From an uncultured Opitutia bacterium (lineage in GTDB: Bacteria; Verrucomicrobiota; Verrucomicrobiia; Opitutales; UBA953), in contig CAIPVK010000132.1 of NCBI GenBank assembly GCA_903868455.1, positions 1 to 26,886 on the forward strand: 26,886 nucleotides of DNA. The letters run 5' to 3'. The translations under genes were made by a program, and so were the position numbers. Under the pieces are notes generated by a model, which saw only the letters and a program-made list of their open reading frames with translations, was not told the DNA's origin and ran no database searches. Positions 15,237-22,353 of this stretch are shown here, one piece after another (within the stretch, counting starts at the first letter, position 1; each line of letters begins with the position of its first letter).

Positions 15237-15571
15237 GTTGGCGGGGGCAGCGGGGGCAGCGGGGTTGGCGGGGTCCGCGGGGATGGCGGGGACCGCGGTT
15301 CAGCAGGGACGGCGGGGTTCGCTGGAACGGCGGGGTTGGCGGGCGAGAACTCGCTTCGCTCGTTGGCCGTATATTACCAAAGATCATGTCCTCATCAGTT
15401 TGTTCGAAGTGGTGACCCTTCGAGCCGTAGCCGGCCACTTTTGCTAAGATAGGAAATCGACTGCGGAAACGAGCATCGCGAGTTCTCGCCCGCCGAACCG
15501 CGGACCCCGCCAACCCCGCGGACCCCGCCGTACCGCCAACCCCGCGGACCCGCTAACCCCGCTGTACCGCT
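15237..15571. repeat. Composite intergenic repeat C (convergent gene ends)
   Basis: No gene is seen. A 9-bp array of GGCGGGGTT type with about eleven units runs from the msrB stop (15237-15340). A MITE-like element follows (15339-15493, separate entry). Then a 9-bp array in the opposite orientation (ACCCCGC type, 15491-15571) runs into the RidA stop codon. The left and right arrays are mutually complementary, so the whole gap can form one very large imperfect hairpin. Confidence 0.85.
15339..15493. mobile_element. MITE-like element copy 2 with 26-bp terminal inverted repeats
   Basis: Left terminus 15339-15364 and right terminus 15468-15493 are inverted repeats matching at about 23-24 of 26 positions; they differ around TTC versus GAT in the middle. 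The ~103-bp interior is clearly homologous to copy 1 (shared ATTACCAAAGATC, ATCAGTTTGTTCG and GGAAATCG) and is poorer in GC than its flanks. No transposase is encoded. Confidence 0.75.
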
Positions 15572-16031
15572 ATCCAGCGACCTCCACCGTCACCTGCACC
15601 TCGACGGCGGCGTTGAGCGGGAGGCCGTTGACCGAGACCGCCGCGCGGGCGTGCTTGCCGGCCTCGCCGAGCACGGCGACGAGGAACTCGGAGCAGCCGT
15701 TGAGGACCTTGGGGCTGTCGGAGAAGCCATCGACGCCGTTGACGAAGCCCTGGACCATCACGACGCGCTTGATGGCGTCGAGCGAGCCGAGGGCGGCCTT
15801 GGCGTTGGCGAGCGCGTTGAGCGCGCAGAGGCGGGCGCCCTCGGCCGCGGTGGCGACATCGAGGTCCTTGCCGACCTTGCCGGCGTAGGCGACCTTGCCA
15901 TCGCGCATCGGCAGGGTTCCGGCGAGGACGAGAAGGTTGCCGGTGCGGACCGACGGCACATAGGCGCCGGCCGAGGCGGGAGGCGCGGGCAGCTCGAACC
16001 CGAGGTCCCGGAGACGCTGCTCGGCGGACAT
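15570..16031 (-). CDS. RidA/YjgF family protein
   Basis: A 153-residue RidA-family protein of the longer cd02199-like type. Family members remove reactive enamine/imine intermediates or act as trimeric accessory proteins. Seen: the N-terminal YVPSVRTGNLLVLAGTLPM strand region, a central ALNALANAKAALGSLD helix, VVMVQGFVNG, and the C-terminal GLPLNAAVEVQVTVEVA. Whether it is an active deaminase cannot be judged, since the canonical Arg environment differs in this subgroup. It starts 2 bp after the upstream exported-protein gene (operon). Its stop codon TAG lies in the edge of the 9-bp repeat array. Confidence 0.87.
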   Translation of the reverse strand: MSAEQRLRDLGFELPAPPASAGAYVPSVRTGNLLVLAGTLPMRDGKVAYAGKVGKDLDVATAAEGARLCALNALANAKAALGSLDAIKRVVMVQGFVNGVDGFSDSPKVLNGCSEFLVAVLGEAGKHARAAVSVNGLPLNAAVEVQVTVEVAG

Positions 16032-16033
16032 GC

Positions 16034-16609
16034 TCAGCGGCCCTTGGCCTTGGCCATGCCGTCCAGCAGCTCGGTCATCAGCTCCTTGGCCTTGGCCTTG
16101 ATGTCGCGCGTGAGGTTCAGGTCGGAGGTGCCGAGGGCGGAACGCTCCGAGCGGTAGGTCTCGGCGATGATCAACTGGTTGTTGCGGCGGATGTTGGCCT
16201 CGTCGCGGACGGAGAGGCCGACGGCGGCGGCGTAGCGGCCGAGCCCGCGGTCGAAGCGGATCTCCATGACGAGCTGGGGCGCGTTGGCGTCGGGGTTGAC
16301 GGTGGTCTGCTCGCGGGGCGCGACGCCGGCGCGACGCATCTCGAGCTCCATCAGGTCGCGCAGCTCGTTGCGGAGGTCGGCGTCGTCGGGGCGGTTCTCG
16401 GAGGTGCGGACGTCGATGAAGAAGTAGGAGATCGAGCGCAGGCGGGCGAAGGCGGGGTCGACCTCGCCGGGCTTGTTGATGACGCGGGGCTGGGCCGCGG
16501 GCGAGGTGGCGGGGGGGACGGCGCCGGTCGAGGGCGCGGGGTCCTCGAAGCCCTGGGCGGGAAGGTTGACGGCGGCGACGAGGGCGAGGAGGGCGACGGC
16601 GAGGCGCAT
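16034..16609 (-). CDS. Exported protein of unknown function
   Basis: Not recognised. From ATG 16609 it is 191 residues with a signal peptide (about 1-19, cleavage near AQG) and a short Pro/Ala linker. A soluble mixed alpha/beta domain follows, containing YFFIDVRTSENRPDDADLRN and MEIRFDRGLGRYAAAVGLSV. A longer in-frame reading up to 16858 is rejected because it would translate repeat DNA before the signal peptide. It is probably periplasmic or an outer-membrane-associated protein. It forms an operon with the RidA-family gene 2 bp downstream. There is no Shine-Dalgarno sequence, and a leaderless promoter is proposed. Confidence 0.75.
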   Translation of the reverse strand: MRLAVALLALVAAVNLPAQGFEDPAPSTGAVPPATSPAAQPRVINKPGEVDPAFARLRSISYFFIDVRTSENRPDDADLRNELRDLMELEMRRAGVAPREQTTVNPDANAPQLVMEIRFDRGLGRYAAAVGLSVRDEANIRRNNQLIIAETYRSERSALGTSDLNLTRDIKAKAKELMTELLDGMAKAKGR

Positions 16610-16615
16610 GAGGGA

Positions 16616-16644
16616 GGAATAGGGAGCGTGAAGTAGGGAGGCAA
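16616..16644 (-). promoter_or_regulatory. Putative leaderless promoter of the 16609 gene
   Basis: On the minus strand TTGCCT (16644-16639), a 17-bp spacer and TATTCC (16621-16616) end 6 bases before ATG 16609. The ATG has no Shine-Dalgarno sequence. Confidence 0.4.
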
Positions 16645-16974
16645 TAGAGAAGGGGTGGTAGGTCGGCTCGCCGAGCCGACCGCGGAAGCCGCGGTTCAGC
16701 GGTGGCTGCGGTGGCAGCGGTTTCTTCTGCGGATTAGCGGCTAGCTGGACTGCGGGCCAGCGGGGTCCGCGGGTTAGCGGCGCAGAACTCGCTGCGCTCG
16801 TTGCCTTCGCCCTTGCCAGCCTTTCCCAGCTCTTCCCAGCCGCTTCTAGCCGCTTCAAGCTTCTCCCAGCGGTACTAGCGGTGCTAGCGGCATCAGCGGA
16901 GGGGCCTTCGGCCCCGCTAGTTCATCCTCCGGCTCCTCCGCCTCCTCGTCGTCCTCGGAATCCTTGCGTCAAGC
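16645..16974. repeat. Composite intergenic repeat D
   Basis: No gene is seen. In forward order: a half double-hairpin element (16657-16694, separate entry); a 9-bp AGCGGTGGC-type array (16692-16780); the 26-mer in GAACTCGCTGCGCTCGTT orientation (16777-16805); a 10-bp CTTCCCAGC-type array (16806-16870); more 9-bp units (16871-16899); a GGGGCC-TTC-GGCCCC hairpin (16901-16915); and a pyrimidine tract of CTCCTCCG type (16923-16960). The order mirrors composites H and I read from the other strand. Confidence 0.85.
16657..16694. repeat. Half copy of the GGTAGG hairpin element
   Basis: GGTAGG followed by a perfect 9-bp stem GGTCGGCTC/GAGCCGACC with loop GCC (16661-16681), then CCGCGG-AAG-CCGCGG. 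It corresponds to one arm of the double-hairpin elements at 18480 and 25745. Confidence 0.75.
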
Positions 16975-17562
16975 TCAGTGCGCTTCCTCGCCGTGCCCCG
17001 AACCGCCGAAGAGGGAAGGCAGGAGGAGGACGCCGCCGACGATGGGGATGATCCACCAACCGGAACCCGAGGCGAGGCGACCCGAGGATTCGAGCAGGAA
17101 GGAGAAACCGCAGAAAACCATCAGCGACCAGGCGCCGAGATGGCCGGCGAGGAGCGCGAGCGTGCCGTGATGGCCGGCGTCGTTGAGGCGGCGCTGGACG
17201 GCGACCGAGAGGTAGCCGGCGGTCAGGAGACCCCAGATGATGGAGAGGAAGGCCTCGAAGGGCAGCCAGGTCTGGCGGCCGTGGGCGAGCGACTCCTCAT
17301 AGGCCTTCTTGCCGGCCTCGAGGGCCTTGGCCTGGAGCTCGGCCTTGGCGGCCTCGGTGGTCGCCTTGCCGGCGTCGGCGGCGACGACGGCCTGGGCGGC
17401 CTTCTCGCCGTCGTGATGGGCGTGGCCCGCGGGAAGCTTGGCCGCCATCAGGTAGTGGCTGACGGAGGCGAGGCCGAGGCCGACGACCGCGAGGAAGGCG
17501 ATCTGAACGACGAGGCCGAGGCGGCCGAGGGGCTTGCGCGTGTCGAGGGAGAAGGTGGCCAT
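16975..17562 (-). CDS. Unknown membrane protein with a soluble helical loop
   Basis: Not recognised. From ATG 17562 it is 195 residues with about four membrane segments (roughly 17-39, 101-122, 134-156 and 168-186). An Ala/Lys/Glu-rich, probably helical hydrophilic loop (about 45-97) begins with a His-rich GHAHHDGEK stretch. The C terminus also ends in a His-rich GHGEEAH. The upstream in-frame extension to 17856 overlaps the divergent HAD gene and is rejected. It stands alone between composite repeat D and the divergent HAD gene. The His clusters might bind metal, but this is speculation. Confidence 0.75.
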   Translation of the reverse strand: MATFSLDTRKPLGRLGLVVQIAFLAVVGLGLASVSHYLMAAKLPAGHAHHDGEKAAQAVVAADAGKATTEAAKAELQAKALEAGKKAYEESLAHGRQTWLPFEAFLSIIWGLLTAGYLSVAVQRRLNDAGHHGTLALLAGHLGAWSLMVFCGFSFLLESSGRLASGSGWWIIPIVGGVLLLPSLFGGSGHGEEAH

Positions 17563-17609
17563 GGGTAGGCGGAAACCTAGGAGCGGCACCCCCTCCTGCA
17601 AATCCAAAC

Positions 17610-17638
17610 TTGGAAAGCGCGCGCGGCGCCTCCGAGAT
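17610..17638 (+). promoter_or_regulatory. Putative leaderless promoter of the 17645 HAD gene
   Basis: TTGGAA (17610-17615), a 17-bp spacer and a weak -10 CGAGAT (17633-17638) end 6 bases before ATG 17645. The geometry matches other genes here, but the -10 is poor. Confidence 0.3.
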
Positions 17639-17644
17639 GGGGCC

Positions 17645-18313
17645 ATGCCCGCCGCGCGCCCGCCCGAGACCGTCCTCTTCGACCTCGACGGGACCTTGGT
17701 CGACAACTTCGACGCCATCGCCACGGCCGCCAACCATGTCCTCGAGGTGATGGGCTTCGCCCCCCTGCCCCGCGAGGTCATCTGCAACTCCGTCGGCGGC
17801 GGCGCCCTCGGCACCATGGCCCGGCTGGTTGGCAAGGAGAACGCCCCCACCGCCACCCGGCTCTACCTCGACCACTTCCCCTCGGTGATGTTCGAGGGCC
17901 TCCGGGTCTATCCCGGCGCGCGGGAGATCGTCCGCGCCCTGCGCGCCCGCGGCAGCGTCGTCGCGGTCCTGACCAACAAGGACCACACCAACTCGCTCCG
18001 CCTCCTCGCCCACCTCGGGATGGACAAGGATCTCGACGGCATCTTCGGGACGAACGCCGTGCCCTGGCGCAAGCCCGATCCGGCCTTCACGAGCTACGCG
18101 CTCGGCAAGCTCGGCGACCGCTCGCCCGCCGGCGCGGAGATGATCGGCGACTCGCCCTTCGACATCGCCACGGCGCGCAAGGGCGGCCTCGCGGCGGCGC
18201 GGGTCGTCGCGACCGGAACCCACTCGCTGGAGGAACTCGCCAAGGACCAACCCGACTCCGGCCACCCCGACCTCGCGACCCTGGCGCGGGAGGCGTGGGG
18301 GATGGAGATTTGA
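17645..18313 (+). CDS. HAD-family phosphatase, phosphoglycolate phosphatase-like
   Basis: A 222-residue HAD hydrolase with nucleophile motif FDLDGTLVD (Asp13, Asp15), helical cap (about 20-85), motif II LTNK (109-112), motif III Lys143 in WRKPDP, and motif IV GDSPFD (168-173). The layout matches Gph/PpaX-type phosphatases that hydrolyse phosphoglycolate or related small phosphoesters. The substrate is not certain. The ATG at 17645 sits directly before the conserved N terminus; an in-frame extension upstream would overlap the divergent gene's leader. Composite repeat E follows. Confidence 0.88.
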   Translation: MPAARPPETVLFDLDGTLVDNFDAIATAANHVLEVMGFAPLPREVICNSVGGGALGTMARLVGKENAPTATRLYLDHFPSVMFEGLRVYPGAREIVRALRARGSVVAVLTNKDHTNSLRLLAHLGMDKDLDGIFGTNAVPWRKPDPAFTSYALGKLGDRSPAGAEMIGDSPFDIATARKGGLAAARVVATGTHSLEELAKDQPDSGHPDLATLAREAWGMEI

Positions 18314-18716
18314 GCGGAACAGAGTTCAGATGAACGAATTCAAAGTAAAGGAAAGCTGAGCTGGGACAGGGGGTTGGGTAGGGGCGCCTCGCCGAGGCGA
18401 CCGAATTGCGGGCTAGCGGTGCTAGCGGTATCAGCGGTGCTAGCGGGCGAGAACTCGCTGCGCTCGTTGCCTTCGTTCTGGGTAGGGACGCCTCACCGAG
18501 GCGTCCGCGGCTGGCTCGGTGAGCCGACCCTACCTCGATTGCAACTCTCGCAGGGCCGGAGGCCCTCCGCTGAGCAGCTGCTACCGCTGCCACCGCTGCT
18601 ACCGCTGGTCTGCCAAGCCCCATCCACCCTAGTCCCCTAGCCCCCTATTCCCCTAGTCCCCAAACTCCCTTCCCTTTTCCCCTCCCCTCCCTAACTTTTA
18701 CACCCTCCCCCTGCCC
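18314..18716. repeat. Composite intergenic repeat E
   Basis: No gene is seen. It holds a half hairpin element with GGGTAGGGG and stem CGCCTC/GAGGCG (about 18376-18403); a 9-bp GCTAGCGGT array (18411-18446); the 26-mer in GAACTCGC orientation (18443-18471); a full double-hairpin element (18480-18534); an AGGGCC-GGA-GGCCCT hairpin (18552-18566); a 9-bp CTGCTACCG array (18569-18610); and a C-rich tract of CCCCTAGTCCCC type (18630-18690) leading to ligA. Confidence 0.85.
18480..18534. repeat. Double-hairpin element bounded by GGTAGGG/CCCTACC
   Basis: The terminal inverted repeat GGTAGGG/CCCTACC encloses hairpin 1 GGACGCCTC/GAGGCGTCC with loop ACC (18486-18506, perfect) and hairpin 2 GGCTGGCTC/GAGCCGACC with loop GGT (18509-18529, two mismatches). 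The same architecture is at 25745-25800. It resembles REP/BIME-type elements in form. Confidence 0.8.
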
Positions 18717-20750
18717 ATGCCCGACACCCCCCATGACGAGATCCTGCGGCTTCGCGCCGAGGTCGCCCGCCATGAGGACCTCTACCGCCGGAAGCACGCC
18801 CCCGAGATCTCCGACTACGAGTTCGACCGCCTCCGCGACCGCCTCCAGGAGCTCGAGGCCGCCCACCCCGACCTCGCCGGGCCGGACATGGGCATCGGCG
18901 ACGACCGCATCGAGGGCTTCGAGCAGCGCGACCACGCCGAGCCGATGCTCTCGCTCGACAACACCTACGGGCGCGAGGACTTCGGCGCCTTCGTCGAGCG
19001 CCTGCGCGGCAAGCTCCCCGGGGCGGACCTGCGCTTCGTGGTCGAGCCCAAGGTCGACGGCGTGGCGCTCTCGCTCACCTACGAGCGCGGCGAGCTCGTC
19101 CGCGCCGTCACCCGCGGCAACGGCTTCCGCGGCGACGACGTCACCGCCAACATCCTCCTCATCCCCGAGATCCCGCGCCGCCTCGCCGGCGCCCCCGACC
19201 TCCTCGAGGTCCGCGGCGAGGTCTACATGCGCACCGACGAGTTCGCCCGGCTCAACGCCGAGCGCGAGGCCGCGGGCGAACCCCTCTACGCCAACCCCCG
19301 CAACCTGGCCGCCGGCACCGTCAAGCTGCTCGACCGGGCCGAGGCCGCCCGCCGCCGCCTGAGCGTCGTCTGCTACGGCATGGGCGCCTGCCGACCCGCC
19401 GCCTTCTCCACGCTCGCAGACCTCAACGCCCGCCTCCGCGCATGGGGTTTCCCGACGTCCGACGGCTTCCGCCTCGCCGACGGCGAGGAGGGAGCGTGGG
19501 CGGCGATCCAAGAGCTCGACGCCACCCGCCGCTCCCTGCCCTACCCGACCGACGGCGCCGTGGTGAAGCTCGACCGCCTCGACCTCCAGGCCCGCTCCGG
19601 CGCGACGAGCAAGTTCCCCCACTGGGCGGTGGCCTTCAAGTACCCGCCCGACCAGGCCGAGACCGTCCTGCGCGCCATCAGCATGCAGGTCGGCCGCACC
19701 GGGGTCATAACCCCGGTCGCCGAGCTCGAGCCCGTCCTGCTCGCCGGCTCGACCGTGAGCCGCGCGACCCTGCACAACGCCGACGAGATCGCGCGCAAGG
19801 ACATCCGCGAGGGCGACACCGTCCGCATCCAGAAGGCGGGCGAGATCATCCCCCAGGTCCTCGGCGTCGTCCCCGAGCGCCGGCCGGCGGACGCCGCGCC
19901 CTTCGACTTCGAGGCCCGCCTGCGCGAGCTGGGGCTCGACGCGGCCCGCCACGGCGACGAGGCGGCCTACCGCCTGCGCACGCCGAGCCGCGACGTCAAG
20001 GTGCGCCGCCTCGTCCACTTCGCCTCGAAGCACTGCCTCGACATCGACGGCCTGGGCGACGCCGTGGCCGAGCAGCTCGTCGACCTCGGGCTGGTCGACG
20101 CGCCGACGGACGTCCTGTCGCTCAAACCCGAGCACTGGGCGCTGCTCGACAAGTTCAAGGAGAAGTCGGTCGACAACATGATGGCCGCGCTCTCGGCCGC
20201 GCGCTCGCGCGAGCTCTGGCGCGCCATCCACGCCCTCGGCATCCCCAACGTCGGCATGCAGACGGCGAAGGACCTGGCGCGGCACTTCAGGTCGCTCGAC
20301 GCCCTGGCGCAGTCGCGGCTGGACAGCTACGTGGTCAAGCGGGTCGGCAAGAAGGGGCAGGAGCTCAAGGCCTACGACACCGTGATCAGCGGCATCGGCG
20401 AGGAGGTCGCCAAATCCATCCTCTCGTATTTCAGCGACCCGAACCACCGCGACTGGGTCGAGGCCATGCGCAAGGGGGGCTTGAGCCTGGAGGAGGCCGC
20501 GGCCGCGACGGCGACCTCAGCCGCCATGGCCGGCAAGACCTTCGTCCTGACCGGAACCCTGCCCACGCTCTCGCGCGACCAGGCACGCGACCTCATCGAG
20601 AAGGCCGGCGGCAAGGTCTCGGGGAGCGTGAGCAAAAAGACCGACTACGTCGTGGCCGGCGAGGAGGCCGGCTCGAAGCTGGACAAGGCCCGGGAACTCG
20701 GCGTCGCCGTGATCGACGAGGCGGGGTTGAGGAAACTGCTCGGCGACTGA
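18717..20750 (+). CDS. ligA: NAD-dependent DNA ligase LigA lacking zinc-finger cysteines
   Basis: Seals nicks during replication and repair using NAD. It is 677 residues, full length. Seen: domain Ia (YRRKHAPEISDYEFDRL); adenylation domain with SLDN and catalytic Lys112 in EPKVDG; NPRNLAAG; PTDGAVVK; the OB fold with TLHNADEI and AGEIIPQVLG; helix-hairpin-helix segments around 505-525 and 557-570; and a C-terminal BRCT domain from about 603 (GKTFVLTGTL). The region 385-432, which normally contains the four-cysteine zinc finger, is in frame and about the usual length but contains no cysteine. The first nearby cysteine is Cys440. The ATG has no Shine-Dalgarno sequence. Confidence 0.95.
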   Translation: MPDTPHDEILRLRAEVARHEDLYRRKHAPEISDYEFDRLRDRLQELEAAHPDLAGPDMGIGDDRIEGFEQRDHAEPMLSLDNTYGREDFGAFVERLRGKLPGADLRFVVEPKVDGVALSLTYERGELVRAVTRGNGFRGDDVTANILLIPEIPRRLAGAPDLLEVRGEVYMRTDEFARLNAEREAAGEPLYANPRNLAAGTVKLLDRAEAARRRLSVVCYGMGACRPAAFSTLADLNARLRAWGFPTSDGFRLADGEEGAWAAIQELDATRRSLPYPTDGAVVKLDRLDLQARSGATSKFPHWAVAFKYPPDQAETVLRAISMQVGRTGVITPVAELEPVLLAGSTVSRATLHNADEIARKDIREGDTVRIQKAGEIIPQVLGVVPERRPADAAPFDFEARLRELGLDAARHGDEAAYRLRTPSRDVKVRRLVHFASKHCLDIDGLGDAVAEQLVDLGLVDAPTDVLSLKPEHWALLDKFKEKSVDNMMAALSAARSRELWRAIHALGIPNVGMQTAKDLARHFRSLDALAQSRLDSYVVKRVGKKGQELKAYDTVISGIGEEVAKSILSYFSDPNHRDWVEAMRKGGLSLEEAAAATATSAAMAGKTFVLTGTLPTLSRDQARDLIEKAGGKVSGSVSKKTDYVVAGEEAGSKLDKARELGVAVIDEAGLRKLLGD

Positions 20751-20798
20751 CCTAGCTACCTAGTCGCTTTCGGTCTTAGCAGCTTCGCGCAGCCACCC

Positions 20799-21431
20799 TC
20801 ACTTCGCCTGGATCGCCTTGGCCGCGGCCTTGGCCATCTCGCCGGCGCCCAGCGCGCTCGGATGGACGGCGTCCGCCAGCATCTCGGGCTTCTTCCCGAT
20901 CGCCGCGTTCATGTCGATGACCTTGCAGCCGAGGGTCGAGGCGAGCTTCTGCACGCGGGTGCGGACCTTGCGGAGGTCGCCCTCGAAGATGTTGCCGGGC
21001 TTCTCCGGCCCGCGCGAGGGGAGGCAGAGGAAGATCCGGGGCTTGGAGTCGAGCCGCTTGAAGGACTCGACGAGCGCCTTGTAGTCGGCCTCGAAGTCCT
21101 TCTCGAACTTCCAGTTCTGGGGCTTGGTGTCGTTCGTCCCGAGCAGGATGATCACGATGTCGGGCTTCATCTCGAGGGCCGCCTGGTAGGCCTTCTCCTT
21201 GACGTAGGGCTTGTCGCCCTTGGAGAGGAGGGTCCGGCCGCTGACGCCGAAGTTGCCGACCTTGTAGCCGTCGCCGAGGAGCTCCTGCAGCTGCGAGGGG
21301 TAGGACTTGCCGGGGGCGGCGCCGACGCCCTGGGTGATGCTGTCCCCGACGCAGGCGACCTTGATCGGCTCGGCGGCGCCGAGGGGGAGGAGGGTGGCGA
21401 GGGAGGCGAGGAGCATGAGGAGCGAACGCAT
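20799..21431 (-). CDS. Exported SGNH/GDSL-family hydrolase
   Basis: A 210-residue secreted esterase-like protein with a signal peptide (about 1-20, cleavage near GAA). SGNH blocks: GDSIT with Ser31, the Gly-containing NFGVSGRT block, GTND (98-101) with Asn100, and DAVHP with Asp187 and His190, completing the catalytic set. Family members deacylate lipids, polysaccharides or sialic acids; such proteins are common next to polysaccharide-degradation genes, but none is seen here. A polypyrimidine leader (sense strand) without a Shine-Dalgarno sequence precedes the ATG. Confidence 0.9.
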   Translation of the reverse strand: MRSLLMLLASLATLLPLGAAEPIKVACVGDSITQGVGAAPGKSYPSQLQELLGDGYKVGNFGVSGRTLLSKGDKPYVKEKAYQAALEMKPDIVIILLGTNDTKPQNWKFEKDFEADYKALVESFKRLDSKPRIFLCLPSRGPEKPGNIFEGDLRKVRTRVQKLASTLGCKVIDMNAAIGKKPEMLADAVHPSALGAGEMAKAAAKAIQAK

Positions 21432-21600
21432 GGGAGGGATTGAAGGGAGGAAGGGATGAAAAGGATTTAAGAGATGAAGGGATTGAAGGGAGGAAGGAGC
21501 GAAGGGGGAAGGAGGACGAAGGGGACGAAAGAGGACGAAGGGGGACTAATGGGGACTAAGGTCGAGGGGTTGGGGTTCCAATCGCGAAAAGGCGGCGTCG
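21432..21600. repeat. Purine-rich low-complexity tract
   Basis: A stretch of almost pure purines on the plus strand, built of GGATTGAAGG-like and GGGGACGAA-like units. It lies upstream of the SGNH gene and the VapB-type gene. No gene is seen. The exact-period units GGACGAAGG and GGGACTAAGG suggest slippage-prone repeats. Confidence 0.7.
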
Positions 21601-21652
21601 GGCCGACGGGACAAAAGTAATGCACAGGAAATCCCTTGCATGAGGTTGGGAA

Positions 21653-21658
21653 GAGGAG
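21653..21658 (+). promoter_or_regulatory. Ribosome binding site selecting ATG 21670
   Basis: GAGGAG lies 11 bases before ATG 21670 and supports this start over the in-frame ATG at 21640. Confidence 0.55.
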
Positions 21659-21669
21659 AGAATTCGACC

Positions 21670-21939
21670 ATGAAACTCTACTCCACTCTCACCCGAAAGG
21701 GGCAGACCACGGTGCCCAAAGAAGTGCGCGACCTGCTGCGCCTCAGCCCCCGCCAGAAACTGGCCTTCGTGGTCGAGGAGGGCCAAGTCCGCATTGAGCC
21801 GGCGACCGGATCCATAAGGGACCTGCTAGCCAGCATCGGTTCACCGGCGGCAAAGACCAAGCCAGGCATGTCGATCAGCCAGATGCGCAAGGTCTACAAG
21901 GCGAAGCGCCTGCGGGCCTGGCGGACCAAGCAGGGGTGA
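21670..21939 (+). CDS. AbrB/MazE-type (VapB) antitoxin
   Basis: An 89-residue swapped-hairpin SpoVT/AbrB DNA-binding protein: YSTLTRKGQTTVPKEVRDLL at the N terminus is the hallmark DNA-binding half, followed by a VVEEGQVRIEP strand. The C-terminal basic helical tail (about 60-89) would neutralise the toxin. Its stop overlaps a possible GTG start of the downstream PIN gene, and the pair is a typical toxin-antitoxin operon in which the complex represses its own promoter (family knowledge). It is less GC-rich than neighbouring genes. Confidence 0.87.
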   Translation: MKLYSTLTRKGQTTVPKEVRDLLRLSPRQKLAFVVEEGQVRIEPATGSIRDLLASIGSPAAKTKPGMSISQMRKVYKAKRLRAWRTKQG

Positions 21940-21941
21940 GC

Positions 21942-22352
21942 ATGGAACGGCTCGTCCTAGACACCAACGTGCTGGTGCGGCTATTTCGTCCCACCGACGA
22001 CCAGCACCCCGAGGCCGCGCATCTTTTCCTGGAGGCGGAGGACGGGGGCCTGAAACTGGTTCTCCCCGACACCGTCGTGATGGAGACGACCTTTGTCTTG
22101 GAGGGCACCTATGAGGTCGATCGGGCGGAAATACGCCGGTTATTGGGCACCGTGCTCGGACATGCCGCGGTTGATTGCCCTGGCGGGGACATCCTGATCG
22201 ACGCCTTGAGGCGCTTTGCCGAGACACGGCTGGATTTCGCGGACTGCCACGTGGCTGCCTGGGCCGCGGCGTTGGACGCGCCGGCCTGCAGCTTTGACAG
22301 GGACCTGCGTAAGTTCCCGGACATCAAGGTCCGGAAGCCGGGCAAGGCCTAA
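21942..22352 (+). CDS. PIN-domain ribonuclease, VapC-type toxin
   Basis: A 136-residue PIN-domain endoribonuclease, the toxin of the pair. Acidic metal-binding residues are present: Asp7 in LDTNVL, Glu48 in METTFVL, Asp98 and Asp101 in LDFADCHVA, and Asp119 in SFDRDL, so the enzyme looks intact. A GTG at 21936 overlapping the antitoxin stop is an alternative start adding two residues. The codon usage is visibly less GC-biased (CTATTTCGT, GATTTCGCG), suggesting acquisition. It converges with the PEP-CTERM gene, with one base between their stop codons. Confidence 0.88.
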   Translation: MERLVLDTNVLVRLFRPTDDQHPEAAHLFLEAEDGGLKLVLPDTVVMETTFVLEGTYEVDRAEIRRLLGTVLGHAAVDCPGGDILIDALRRFAETRLDFADCHVAAWAAALDAPACSFDRDLRKFPDIKVRKPGKA

Positions 22353-22353
22353 G

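Noticed and set aside
15238..15447. Collagen-like Gly/Ala open frame in the 9-bp array
   Set aside because: A 9-bp repeat keeps frame by necessity; the frame has no ribosome binding site, runs into the MITE-like element, and the unit sequence drifts without regard to codons.
15237..15571. Possible CRISPR array
   Set aside because: Repeat units are 9 bp, degenerate and contiguous, with no spacers and no cas genes nearby.
16034..16858. Longer start of the 16034 exported protein
   Set aside because: The extra 83 codons translate the hairpin element and repeat array, and would bury a good signal peptide.
18645..20447. A 600-codon antisense open frame over ligA
   Set aside because: Composition is typical of an antisense GC-rich shadow; the plus strand encodes an unmistakable LigA.
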